DNA from: Verrucomicrobiales bacterium
Lineage (GTDB): Bacteria > Verrucomicrobiota > Verrucomicrobiia > Verrucomicrobiales > DEV007
Reading direction: 5' to 3'
DNA length: 58,532 bases
NCBI GenBank assembly: GCA_021648365.1
Contig: JAKISY010000017.1
Location: 1 to 58,532, forward strand
The notes below the pieces were generated by a model that was not told where the DNA came from, made no database searches, and saw nothing but the letters and a program-made list of their open reading frames with translations. Positions within the stretch are counted from its first letter, which is position 1, and every line of letters starts with the position of its first letter. The translations under genes were made by a program, and so were the position numbers. Shown in pieces: positions 34,203-42,110 of this stretch.

Positions 34203-35125
34203 TTTTGAAATCACTACGTTTGGTTGCTGACCCGACACGAGTTCGTATTTTGTCCCTTTTGGGACAGCAGGATCTTTCTGTGGCAGAGCTGCAGGAGGTA
34301 TTGGCGATGGGGCAGTCGCGGATTTCCTCTCATTTAGCGCAATTGAAGCAGACCCACTTGATCGAAGACCGTCGCTCGGGCAAGAATGTGATTTACGCAT
34401 TAAAAACCCAAATGGATGAGGGTTTGGCTGAGATTTTTTCTTTGGTGCGGGCTGCGATGCAAGAAGTGGGGGAAATCGAGCAGGATAATGCGGCGTTGGA
34501 GCTGACGATGCGCAAGCGCAAAGACAAGGCTCGCGTATATTTTGATAAGTTGGCGGGCAAGTTTGGTCGTCAGTATGTGCCGGGGCGTTCGTGGAAGGCG
34601 CTGGCTGAGACGATGCTCAAGCTGATGCCGCCATTGGACATTGCTGATTTGGGCGCGGGGGAGGGCACTTTTTCGCAGTTGCTTGCGCAGCGAGCGAAGT
34701 CAGTGGTAGCTATCGATAGCTCGGAGAAGATGGTCGAATTCGGTTCGAAGGTCGCTCAAGAGAATGGTTTCAAAAACCTCGAATACCGGCTTGGGGATAT
34801 TGAAGACCCGCCGATTGAGGATGCGAGTGTGGATATTGCTATTTTTAGTCAATCACTACATCATGCGGGCAAACCGGAAGTGGCGTTGCAAAGTGCTTTC
34901 CGGATCTTGAGACCAGGAGGGCGAGTGGTGGTGCTCGATTTGCTCAAGCATCATTACGAAGATGCCAAGGATCTGTATGCAGACCTGTGGTTGGGATTTT
35001 CTGAATTGGAGTTGTCGCAATTTCTCAAGCGCAGCGGTTTTGTGAATATTGATCCAGCGGTCGTGGATCGTGAAAAAGTCAGCCCGCATTTCCAGACGCT
35101 GATGGTGATCGCTGAAAAGCCCTAG
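34193..35125 (+). CDS. ArsR-family regulator fused to a SAM methyltransferase domain (SahR-like)
   Basis: The 310 residues have an ArsR-type winged helix at about 5-75 (LRLVADPTRVRILSLLGQQD, LSVAELQEVLAMGQSRISSH). A class I methyltransferase domain follows at about 110-300, with motif I IADLGAGEGTFSQLLA, VVAIDSSEKMVEFG, and SQSLHHAGKPEVALQSAFRI leading into LRPGGRVVVLDLLKHH. No arsenic-sensing cysteine pair is seen. Regulators of this design next to ahcY/metK resemble SahR, which responds to S-adenosylhomocysteine and controls methionine-cycle genes in Proteobacteria. Divergent placement from metK-ahcY supports the same role here. The methyltransferase domain may serve as the SAH sensor. Confidence 0.85.
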   Translation: MSSILKSLRLVADPTRVRILSLLGQQDLSVAELQEVLAMGQSRISSHLAQLKQTHLIEDRRSGKNVIYALKTQMDEGLAEIFSLVRAAMQEVGEIEQDNAALELTMRKRKDKARVYFDKLAGKFGRQYVPGRSWKALAETMLKLMPPLDIADLGAGEGTFSQLLAQRAKSVVAIDSSEKMVEFGSKVAQENGFKNLEYRLGDIEDPPIEDASVDIAIFSQSLHHAGKPEVALQSAFRILRPGGRVVVLDLLKHHYEDAKDLYADLWLGFSELELSQFLKRSGFVNIDPAVVDREKVSPHFQTLMVIAEKP

Positions 35126-35560
35126 CCCTGATGCCACAGTGCAATTTTGTTGTAGAAAAAGTGTAAACCAAATATATAATAAAGGGTGTGACCCTTTACG
35201 GAGAAGCGCTGGGCGTGGGGCTGGGATGGCTTCACATTCGTTTCGCCAGCCGGAGAAGTTCCATTCATTGGGGAAGCCTTTGCATTGGCGGGGTTTGACG
35301 GGTTGAATTAGGCAGACGTTGTCTTGCAGGAAAATGCATTCGTCGTTGGGTTTTTCGATCAAGGACAGTCCTTGGCGGTCAGTGCGCAGGCGCATGTATT
35401 GCTGAATGAAATCTTCTTCGGACAATCCAACAAAACGAGCAACGGGTGAAATTTCGTCGGGATCAAAACAAACGTCGCCAGGCCAGCGACAGCAATTGCC
35501 GCAGCGTTGGCATTGGTAATAGACATCTTCTTTGGTCGAATGTGGGGATTCTTGCTTCAT
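34856..35560 (-). CDS. YkgJ-family cysteine-cluster protein with an unusual readthrough C-terminus
   Basis: The first about 115 residues are a zinc/iron-chelating YkgJ-type domain: YYQCQRCGNCCRWPGDV, DECIFLQDNVCLIQ, and CKGFPNEWNFSGWRNECEAI, with seven or more clustered cysteines. Family members normally end soon after that last motif. Here the frame stays open for about 120 further residues and runs antisense into the 3' end of the SahR-like gene for 270 bp. That part has no family-like character and contains a segment encoded by a hairpin (35181-35197). I infer loss of the original stop codon. Function of the family: metal binding, otherwise unclear. Confidence 0.65.
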   Translation of the reverse strand: MKQESPHSTKEDVYYQCQRCGNCCRWPGDVCFDPDEISPVARFVGLSEEDFIQQYMRLRTDRQGLSLIEKPNDECIFLQDNVCLIQPVKPRQCKGFPNEWNFSGWRNECEAIPAPRPALLRKGSHPLLYIWFTLFLQQNCTVASGLGLFSDHHQRLEMRADFFTIHDRWINIHKTAALEKLRQLQFRKSQPQVCIQILGIFVMMLEQIEHHHSPSWSQDPESTLQRHFRFARMM

Positions 35561-35676
35561 GGCAAAAGCGGTTAATAGCTAAATGGTGGAAAAAGGAGGA
35601 AACAGACTCGGAATACCGCTTAAATAGATCAAAAATCACGAAAACGAACAAATTTAATACTCGACGTGGCTTTACC

Positions 35677-35706
35677 TTGACTTAGTATGCACGTGATTAG
35701 TTTTAT
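35677..35706 (+). promoter_or_regulatory. Candidate promoter and leader of the mre operon
   Basis: TTGACT (35677-35682), an 18-base spacer and TTTTAT (35701-35706) precede mreB by about 160 bases. The leader contains a hairpin CAGACTG/CAGTCTG (35729-35747). The gap 35561-35867 holds no gene. Confidence 0.35.
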
Positions 35707-35867
35707 GCGTCATTGTATGAGACGTTTGCAGACTGGATGACAGTCTGTATCTGATAAGTGAGAGCTGGGATTTCATGGTTTTGAAAAATGCCATGGTCCG
35801 CGGTTCACTACACTTGTTGGGTTGGTTTGGGTTTATTTTATGAATTTTGAAAATGTTAGGAGCTTAA

Positions 35868-36896
35868 ATGTTTGGAAAGCTATTTGGATTATTTTCTAGC
35901 GATATTGGTATTGATTTGGGCACGGCGAATACGTTGGTGTATGTGAAGGATCACGGGATCGTGCTGCGTGAACCATCGGTGGTGGCTGTGAAAGCTGGCA
36001 CCAACCAAGTTCTCGCTGTGGGAGACGATGCCAAGCGCATGCTAGGTCGTACGCCGGGAAACATTGTCGCTATCCGCCCGTTGAAAGATGGGGTGATCGC
36101 TGATTTTGAGGTGACGGAGGCAATGTTGCGCCATTTTATCCGTAAAGTTCACAACCGCCGCGGCATGGTGCACCCACGAGTGGTGATCGCGGTGCCATCG
36201 GGAATCACCGAGGTGGAGAAACGTGCGGTGAAGGAATCGGCAGTGCATGCAGGTGCGCGCGAAGTTTATCTGATCGAAGAGCCGATGGCTGCTGCGATTG
36301 GGGTGGGTTTGCCAGTGCAGGAAGCAGCGGCGAACATGATCGTCGATATCGGCGGTGGCACGACAGAGGTGGCGATCATCTCTCTCTCGGGCATTGTTTA
36401 CAGTCGCAGTGTGAGAGTAGCTGGCGATGAATTGGACGAAGCGGTGATGCAGTATATGAAGCGCGCTTACAATTTGATGATCGGGGAGCGCACGGCGGAA
36501 GAGATCAAAATTAGAATGGGATCGGCTTATCCCCAGAAGAAAGAAACCACGGTGGAGGTGAAAGGGCGTGATTTGGTCGCAGGATTGCCTAAAACGATCA
36601 CGGTGACTTCTTCTGAAATCAGAGAGGCGATGATGGATCCATTGAATACCATCGTCGACGCAGTCAGAGTAACTTTAGAAAGGTGTCCGCCAGAACTGTC
36701 GGCGGACCTTGTGGACAGAGGATTTGTATTGGCAGGTGGCGGAGCTTTGCTGCGCGGGCTGGACAAGCTTTTATCGGAAGAAACTGGATTACCCGTGCAT
36801 GTGGCAGAAGACCCTTTAAGTGCGGTCGCAGAGGGTGCGGGCAAGGTTTTGAATGAGCTTTCCTTCCTGAAACGTGTAACGAGCAACGAAAATTGA
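35868..36896 (+). CDS. mreB: Rod-shape-determining actin homologue MreB
   Basis: MreB forms membrane-bound filaments that position lateral wall synthesis. The 342 residues contain the actin-fold motifs: phosphate-1 DIGIDLGTANTLVYVKDHGI (about 10-30), phosphate-2 MIVDIGGGTTEVAIISLSGI (about 157-176) and adenosine motif GFVLAGGGALLRGLDKLL. Length and motifs are those of typical MreB. A Shine-Dalgarno AGGAG stands six bases before the ATG, better than for most genes of this window. It is the first gene of an operon with mreC, mreD, PBP2 and rng. Confidence 0.97.
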   Translation: MFGKLFGLFSSDIGIDLGTANTLVYVKDHGIVLREPSVVAVKAGTNQVLAVGDDAKRMLGRTPGNIVAIRPLKDGVIADFEVTEAMLRHFIRKVHNRRGMVHPRVVIAVPSGITEVEKRAVKESAVHAGAREVYLIEEPMAAAIGVGLPVQEAAANMIVDIGGGTTEVAIISLSGIVYSRSVRVAGDELDEAVMQYMKRAYNLMIGERTAEEIKIRMGSAYPQKKETTVEVKGRDLVAGLPKTITVTSSEIREAMMDPLNTIVDAVRVTLERCPPELSADLVDRGFVLAGGGALLRGLDKLLSEETGLPVHVAEDPLSAVAEGAGKVLNELSFLKRVTSNEN

Positions 36897-36930
36897 TACA
36901 CCTGCCGCTTCTTTATAGGAACGCGGTAGA

Positions 36931-37749
36931 ATGAGTCGGATAAACATTATAACCCTGGTAGTATTCGGGGTGGTTCTGGTTTGGATATTTTTATTCAGCC
37001 CAGATACGATACGGGTCGTGCAACGCGGCGCTCTAGCTGTGTTTGCGCCGATGATGTCCTCGAGTGAAAAACTGGAGCGCAGCATTGATGAGTTTGGTGA
37101 TGATGGCAGATCGCCTCGTGAGTTGCGTAAGCGGCTGGATGTATTGGAGCGGGAGAGCGCTCTGTTGCGCTTGGAAAATGAGCGGCTGCACGATTTGACG
37201 GAAGAAAATCGTGCGCTGCGTCAGGCATTGAACTACGTGGAGAACTCGCCACTGAACTTGGTATCGGCTAGAGTGATCAATCGCAAGGGACCCACGTGGT
37301 ATCACACTCTCATCATCGATCAGGGGTCGAGATCTAATATCACCGTGGACAGCCCTGTGATCGTGCCTGTGGATAATGAAGCGGCGCTGGTCGGCAAGGT
37401 GTCGCAGGTGGGGGAGGACAGCTCGGTGGTGATTCTTTTATCAGACGAAGTTTGTCAAGTTTCGGCGCGGGTGATGGGTACCACGGAGCAGGGTATTCTG
37501 TCGGGACAGCGCGGCGCGCTCAATGCGGCTCCTGAGTTGAAGCTGCGCTATATTTCGAAAGATGCGGCGATTGCTCCAGGTGACACTGTGATCTCGTCTG
37601 GAGTGGGCGGAGTTTTTCCAGGCAATTTGTTGTTGGGGGAAATCAAAGAGTTTTCTCGGGGTGCTATTGATGGTGAGGCTGTGGTGATTTCCAAAGTGAA
37701 TTTCGCGCTGCTAAAAAACGTGTTTGTCGTATCGGGTTTGAAAGAATGA
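36931..37749 (+). CDS. mreC: Rod-shape-determining protein MreC
   Basis: The 272 residues have one N-terminal transmembrane helix (about 5-24), a coiled coil (about 50-95; LDVLERESALLRLENERLHD) and the periplasmic double beta-barrel domain. The latter carries the MreC signatures ARVINRKGPTWYHTLIIDQG, VGKVSQVGEDSSVVILLSDE and AIAPGDTVISSGVGGVFPGN. It links cytoplasmic MreB to PBP2 in the elongasome. AGGAA before the ATG serves as ribosome binding site. The stop overlaps the start of mreD. Confidence 0.95.
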   Translation: MSRINIITLVVFGVVLVWIFLFSPDTIRVVQRGALAVFAPMMSSSEKLERSIDEFGDDGRSPRELRKRLDVLERESALLRLENERLHDLTEENRALRQALNYVENSPLNLVSARVINRKGPTWYHTLIIDQGSRSNITVDSPVIVPVDNEAALVGKVSQVGEDSSVVILLSDEVCQVSARVMGTTEQGILSGQRGALNAAPELKLRYISKDAAIAPGDTVISSGVGGVFPGNLLLGEIKEFSRGAIDGEAVVISKVNFALLKNVFVVSGLKE

Positions 37750-38318
37750 TTTACTACATCATAGTTTTTATATCCATTGCCCTGTCCTTCGTGCTACAGG
37801 AATTTGTTCCTGTGTTCGAGTGGGCCTATGGTGCTCGCTTGATGTTGGTCTTCACGGTGTTTCTTTGCGCAGCGGTGACTCTGCCTTTTCCGGTGATGTT
37901 GTTGTTGGCGGTGTTCACTGGTTTTATTTGGGATGCTCGTTACCACGTGCCGCTGGGTGATGCGGGGGAGTTATCTTTTGGACTGACTATCTTCATTTTG
38001 GGTTTATTGGGGCTCTTCATTCAGGGGGTGCGTCCCTTGTTTAGCCGAGGGCGCTGGGAGGTACCGGTTTTCATGGTGGGCACCATGATCATGGTGGGTA
38101 TGTTGATTCAGTTTTTGTTGATCAGTTTCCATCGTGGTGGGGTCGAGTTTTTACCAGAAGTGTGGTTCAAGATATTGATGACCTCGCTGTTCTCGATGTT
38201 GATCGCTCCGATTGTTTTGTTGTTGCTGAGTCGTCTTGCCAAAAAGACAGGCTTCCGCATTCGCCTAGAAGGTATAACCCGTAACCTCGATCATTATGGC
38301 GACGCATTTTCGGCTTAG
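37746..38318 (+). CDS. mreD: MreD-like membrane protein
   Basis: The 190 residues form about five hydrophobic segments (for example IIVFISIALSFVLQEFVPVF, MLLLAVFTGFIWDARYHVPL). MreD diverges strongly in sequence; the call rests on size, topology and position between mreC (ATGA overlap) and the PBP2 gene, which it overlaps by 23 bp. It is an inner-membrane partner of MreC. Confidence 0.85.
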   Translation: MIYYIIVFISIALSFVLQEFVPVFEWAYGARLMLVFTVFLCAAVTLPFPVMLLLAVFTGFIWDARYHVPLGDAGELSFGLTIFILGLLGLFIQGVRPLFSRGRWEVPVFMVGTMIMVGMLIQFLLISFHRGGVEFLPEVWFKILMTSLFSMLIAPIVLLLLSRLAKKTGFRIRLEGITRNLDHYGDAFSA

Positions 38319-40473
38319 ACTTTACCTTTTAGCTGCGGTGGTGTTTGCAGGCTTTAGTCTGCTGACGATGCGTTTGTACAAGATTCAGATCGTGGAGGGA
38401 CAAAAGTATGAAAACAAACTACCTGGAGGCTCGGAAGTTTCGGTGCGCATTCCTGGGGTGAGAGGTGAGATCAAAGATCGCAACGGCATCACTTTGGTGC
38501 AAAATGTGGCGAATTATGAAGTGAACCTTGATTTGAAAGAGATCGTTTCCAATTACAAAAAAAATCACAAATCGATCCCTAAATACACCTTTTTCCCTAT
38601 CGTTCGTGGTCAGCCTCAGGAGCGTAAAGAGATCGATGTGGTGGAGATCGTGAAACAGTCCGTCTTGCCGGCTTTGGCAGAGTTGGGTTTGGCTGCCGAT
38701 TTCAACTCAGCTCAATTAAGGCGTCACTACCGTACGACTTCAGGCTTGGTGCCTTACACCTATCGGCGAGATTTGAAATTTGAAGAATTTGCGGTATTTG
38801 CAGAGCATAATCTGGATGTGCCCGGAGTAACCGTTTCAGCGAAAGCTAGCCGAGATTACCGTTATGACTCCTTGGCGTCCCATATTTTAGGTTATGTTAA
38901 TCTTCCTGACATTAAGCTGGTGCCTTTGGAAGAACAGAAAAAATACAATCACTATGTGGGGGATGACTACGGGGTGTATGGGATTGAGAAAACCATGAAC
39001 CATTATTTGCAAGGCAAGGCTGGCAAACGGGTTCTTGAGCGGGATGAAAAACGCAAAATTGTAGGTGAAGCGAGTTATACGGCACCGCAACCAGGTGCGG
39101 ATGTTTATCTCACTATTGATGCGCGGATTCAAATGATCGCTGAGAGATCATTGCGAAAAATTGGCAGAGGGGCTGCGGTGGTGGTCGATCCGCAAACTGG
39201 GGATATATTGGCAATGGCATCTGTGCCATCTTTCAATCCTAACGCTTTCATTCCGACGATAACGCTCAAGGATTGGAAACATTACACCGAGGATCCTAGT
39301 AGCCCGATGTTCAATCGAGCGATCAATCCTTATTCGCCGGGTTCAACTTTCAAAGTTCCTATCTCTTTGTCGGGTATGCTCTCAGGCTCGCATCATCGCA
39401 ATTTCACTTGTTATGGCGGGGTACAATATGGAGCCAAATATATGAAGTGTTGGAGTTTGTCGAAAGGCTTCACCCACGGCTCAATCAATGTCAGCGAGGC
39501 GTTGAAATTCTCTTGCAACGCTTTCTTTTATCAATACGCCAATGCCTGCGGGATACAGGACGTGCTCAAAATGACCAGCATACTTGGCTTAGGCCACAAG
39601 ACGGGGATTGAGGTGACGGGGGAGAGTCCAGGTAGCGTGCCGGGGCCGGAGTGGTTGCGCATGCAGGGTTTGATGTGGAGCGACGCGTTCACCGCACTGG
39701 CTTCGATTGGGCAGGGCGCCAATGAGGCGACGCCTCTGCAGATGGCGAGTGTCACTGCTACGGTGAGTAACGGCGGACGTGTATTTCAGCCAAGGCTGAT
39801 TGATAAGGTGGCAGAAAGAGATGGGAAGATTGTTTCTCAAGAAGCGCCCAAAGTGAAGCATGATTTGCTCAAAGAAGGGCTGACCCGCGAAGATGTGGAA
39901 ACGGTTAAACGTGGCATGTGGCGAGTGGTGAACGAATCGCGAGGAACCGCACCGCGGGCAAAATCAGAAATCACTGTTATTTCTGGAAAAACAGGGACCA
40001 CTCAAACGGGTAATCCTAAGGAGCCGACCAACGCCTGGTTTATTGCTTTTGCCCCTTATGATAAACCGGAGATAGCCGTTTGTGTTTTTGTCCATAATGG
40101 TTTTTCTGGAGGTAGAGCAGCTTCTCCGATTGCAAAAAACATCATTGATGAAACGATGGCGATGCGTAAGGGCAAGCGGATCAAGTTGGAGCGCTTACCA
40201 GAAGCGGAAGGCAATTTTGATCGCATCCTGATGGTATCATTCGACAGCGAGGGGCTGGAGGAATACGCTAGCGACGACAGCGACGAGTCGGTGGACGTGT
40301 CAGGAATCATGCCGGTGCAATTAACGGCTCGTAAGATTGTCAAAAAGAAAGCTCCGGCGCCATCGATCAAGCGCAAGGCAGATGCAGAAGGATCAGTGGA
40401 GAAACAAAATTCTAAACGTAAACAACGCTGGAAAAATTTGCGACGATTCATTGGCGGAGGCCGAAGAAGTTAA
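38296..40473 (+). CDS. mrdA: Penicillin-binding protein 2 (transpeptidase) with C-terminal extension
   Basis: This class B PBP of the elongasome cross-links peptidoglycan. The 725 residues comprise one N-terminal membrane helix (about 7-25), a pedestal domain (RIPGVRGEIKDRNGITLVQN at about 50), and a transpeptidase domain with SPGSTFK (Ser350 nucleophile), SCN (Ser406) and KTG (Lys565 in SGKTGTTQTG). After the catalytic domain come about 95 residues rich in Lys, Arg, Asp and Ser (EEYASDDSDESVDVS, then KRKADAEGSVEKQNSKRKQR), which PBP2 usually lacks. The gene overlaps mreD by 23 bp and is followed by rng 65 bp later. The SEDS partner rodA, often next to it, is absent here. Confidence 0.93.
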   Translation: MATHFRLRLYLLAAVVFAGFSLLTMRLYKIQIVEGQKYENKLPGGSEVSVRIPGVRGEIKDRNGITLVQNVANYEVNLDLKEIVSNYKKNHKSIPKYTFFPIVRGQPQERKEIDVVEIVKQSVLPALAELGLAADFNSAQLRRHYRTTSGLVPYTYRRDLKFEEFAVFAEHNLDVPGVTVSAKASRDYRYDSLASHILGYVNLPDIKLVPLEEQKKYNHYVGDDYGVYGIEKTMNHYLQGKAGKRVLERDEKRKIVGEASYTAPQPGADVYLTIDARIQMIAERSLRKIGRGAAVVVDPQTGDILAMASVPSFNPNAFIPTITLKDWKHYTEDPSSPMFNRAINPYSPGSTFKVPISLSGMLSGSHHRNFTCYGGVQYGAKYMKCWSLSKGFTHGSINVSEALKFSCNAFFYQYANACGIQDVLKMTSILGLGHKTGIEVTGESPGSVPGPEWLRMQGLMWSDAFTALASIGQGANEATPLQMASVTATVSNGGRVFQPRLIDKVAERDGKIVSQEAPKVKHDLLKEGLTREDVETVKRGMWRVVNESRGTAPRAKSEITVISGKTGTTQTGNPKEPTNAWFIAFAPYDKPEIAVCVFVHNGFSGGRAASPIAKNIIDETMAMRKGKRIKLERLPEAEGNFDRILMVSFDSEGLEEYASDDSDESVDVSGIMPVQLTARKIVKKKAPAPSIKRKADAEGSVEKQNSKRKQRWKNLRRFIGGGRRS

Positions 40474-40538
40474 AGTCAAAAAAAGATAACGATAAAAATT
40501 AACCAAAGGGGAAATCCCAATACAAAACTTATTATAAA

Positions 40539-42110
40539 ATGCTGAAAAAATTAACTAAAGTCTTTCGTTCAAAAGCACTTGAAGGAGGCACCAAAATAGC
40601 GATCAATTGCGAAAAGCTAGAAACCCGGGTCGCGGTCATGGAAGACGGCGAATTGGAAGAATACACAGTGGAGAGAACCGACGATGTGAATATTGTGGGC
40701 TCGATTTATAAGGGGGTGGTGCGCAATATCGAAACTGGTCTCAAAGCGATGTTTGTCGATATCGGTTTGGAGAAAAATGCCTTCCTACACTTCTGGGACG
40801 CTATCCCTGAGGCGCTCGATAGCGGTATGGAGGAAATACGCCGCAATGGTGGCGGGGGGCGGAAAAAACAGCCTCGTATCACGTCACAGGACATTCCCCA
40901 ACTTTACCCTGCTGGGTCAGAGGTGTTGTTGCAAGTATCTAAGGGGCCGATCGGGACTAAAGGGCCTCGCGTGACGACCAATATTTCGTTGGCTGGGCGT
41001 TATATGGTATTGATGCCACGCAATGATCAGTTTGGTATTTCGCGTAAAATCGAGGACCCACAAGAGCGCGCGCGTCTGCGTAGGATCATGGAAAAGCTGC
41101 AAGTGCCAGAAGGTATGGGCATCATTCTGCGAACGGTAGCTACCGGGCAACGCTTACGCTACTTCATCCGTGATTTGAGTATCCTGCTTGAGCAATGGGA
41201 AGAAATCGAAGACAAAGCTGCTAGTAAAAAATCGCCTGTTTGTGTTTTTCGTGAGCCGGATTTGATCGAGAGAACGGTGAGGGATTTTTTGACCGATGAG
41301 ATCAACGAAGTGCTGTGCGATAGCCCCGAGGCGGTGCAGCGGATGAAAGATCTGGTGGGCAGCATCTCGCGACGTTCTAAAAAACGCATTCATTTATTCG
41401 AAAACAGTGAACCTATTTTTGAGAATCTGAAAATCCAGAAACAAATCGATGATGCGTTTTTCCGTCAGGTTTGGCTGCCATCGGGTGGTTATTTGGTGAT
41501 TGATGAAACAGAAGCGATGATCGCGGTGGACGTCAATACGGGTCGCGCTAAGAAGCAGGACAAAATGATCCTGCAAACGAATATCGAAGCAGCTCGCGAG
41601 GTCGCGCGTCAGCTCAAGTTACGCAATATCGGCGGTTTGGTGGTGGTGGACTTCATCGACATGCGCGGCCGTCGAGATCAGCAGGCGGTCTATCGCGCGA
41701 TGAAGGAGCGGCTTAAGATGGACAAAGCCAAAACGCAGGCTTTGCAGATTTCTCAACTCGGTTTGATGGAGATGACCCGTCAGCGACTGCACGAAAGTCT
41801 TAATATGACCGTTACCGAGCCTTGTCATTATTGTCAGGGGCGCGGTCGGGTGAAAACGCCAGAGTCAATGAGTGTGGAACTGCAACGCGCGGTTTCGGCG
41901 GTATTGTCAAAACATCGTGATCGCGATGAGCTGATTGTGGTGGTGCATCCTGATGTGATGGATCGTTTGAAAACGAAGGATTCCGATCTGTTGATTGATC
42001 TGGAGCGTAGGCACCAAGCTCGCTTGATTTTCCGCAGCGACCCAGCCTATCATCGTGAGAAGATTGCTATTTTAGACCCAGAGACAAAGAAAGAAATCAA
42101 CGTGAGTTAG
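40539..42110 (+). CDS. rng: Ribonuclease G/E family endoribonuclease
   Basis: The 523 residues contain the N-terminal S1 RNA-binding domain (VGSIYKGVVRNIETGLKAMF, then VDIGLEKNAFLHF), the catalytic Mg site Asp331 (IAVDVNTGR) and Asp374 (VVDFIDMRGRRDQQAV), and the Zn-link cysteines Cys429 and Cys432 (CHYCQGRGRV) used for dimerisation. It lacks the long C-terminal scaffold of RNase E, so RNase G is the better name. An insert of Gly/Arg/Lys (RRNGGGGRKKQPR) sits in the S1 domain. The stop overlaps the convergent lnt stop by four bases (TTAG). Confidence 0.95.
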   Translation: MLKKLTKVFRSKALEGGTKIAINCEKLETRVAVMEDGELEEYTVERTDDVNIVGSIYKGVVRNIETGLKAMFVDIGLEKNAFLHFWDAIPEALDSGMEEIRRNGGGGRKKQPRITSQDIPQLYPAGSEVLLQVSKGPIGTKGPRVTTNISLAGRYMVLMPRNDQFGISRKIEDPQERARLRRIMEKLQVPEGMGIILRTVATGQRLRYFIRDLSILLEQWEEIEDKAASKKSPVCVFREPDLIERTVRDFLTDEINEVLCDSPEAVQRMKDLVGSISRRSKKRIHLFENSEPIFENLKIQKQIDDAFFRQVWLPSGGYLVIDETEAMIAVDVNTGRAKKQDKMILQTNIEAAREVARQLKLRNIGGLVVVDFIDMRGRRDQQAVYRAMKERLKMDKAKTQALQISQLGLMEMTRQRLHESLNMTVTEPCHYCQGRGRVKTPESMSVELQRAVSAVLSKHRDRDELIVVVHPDVMDRLKTKDSDLLIDLERRHQARLIFRSDPAYHREKIAILDPETKKEINVS

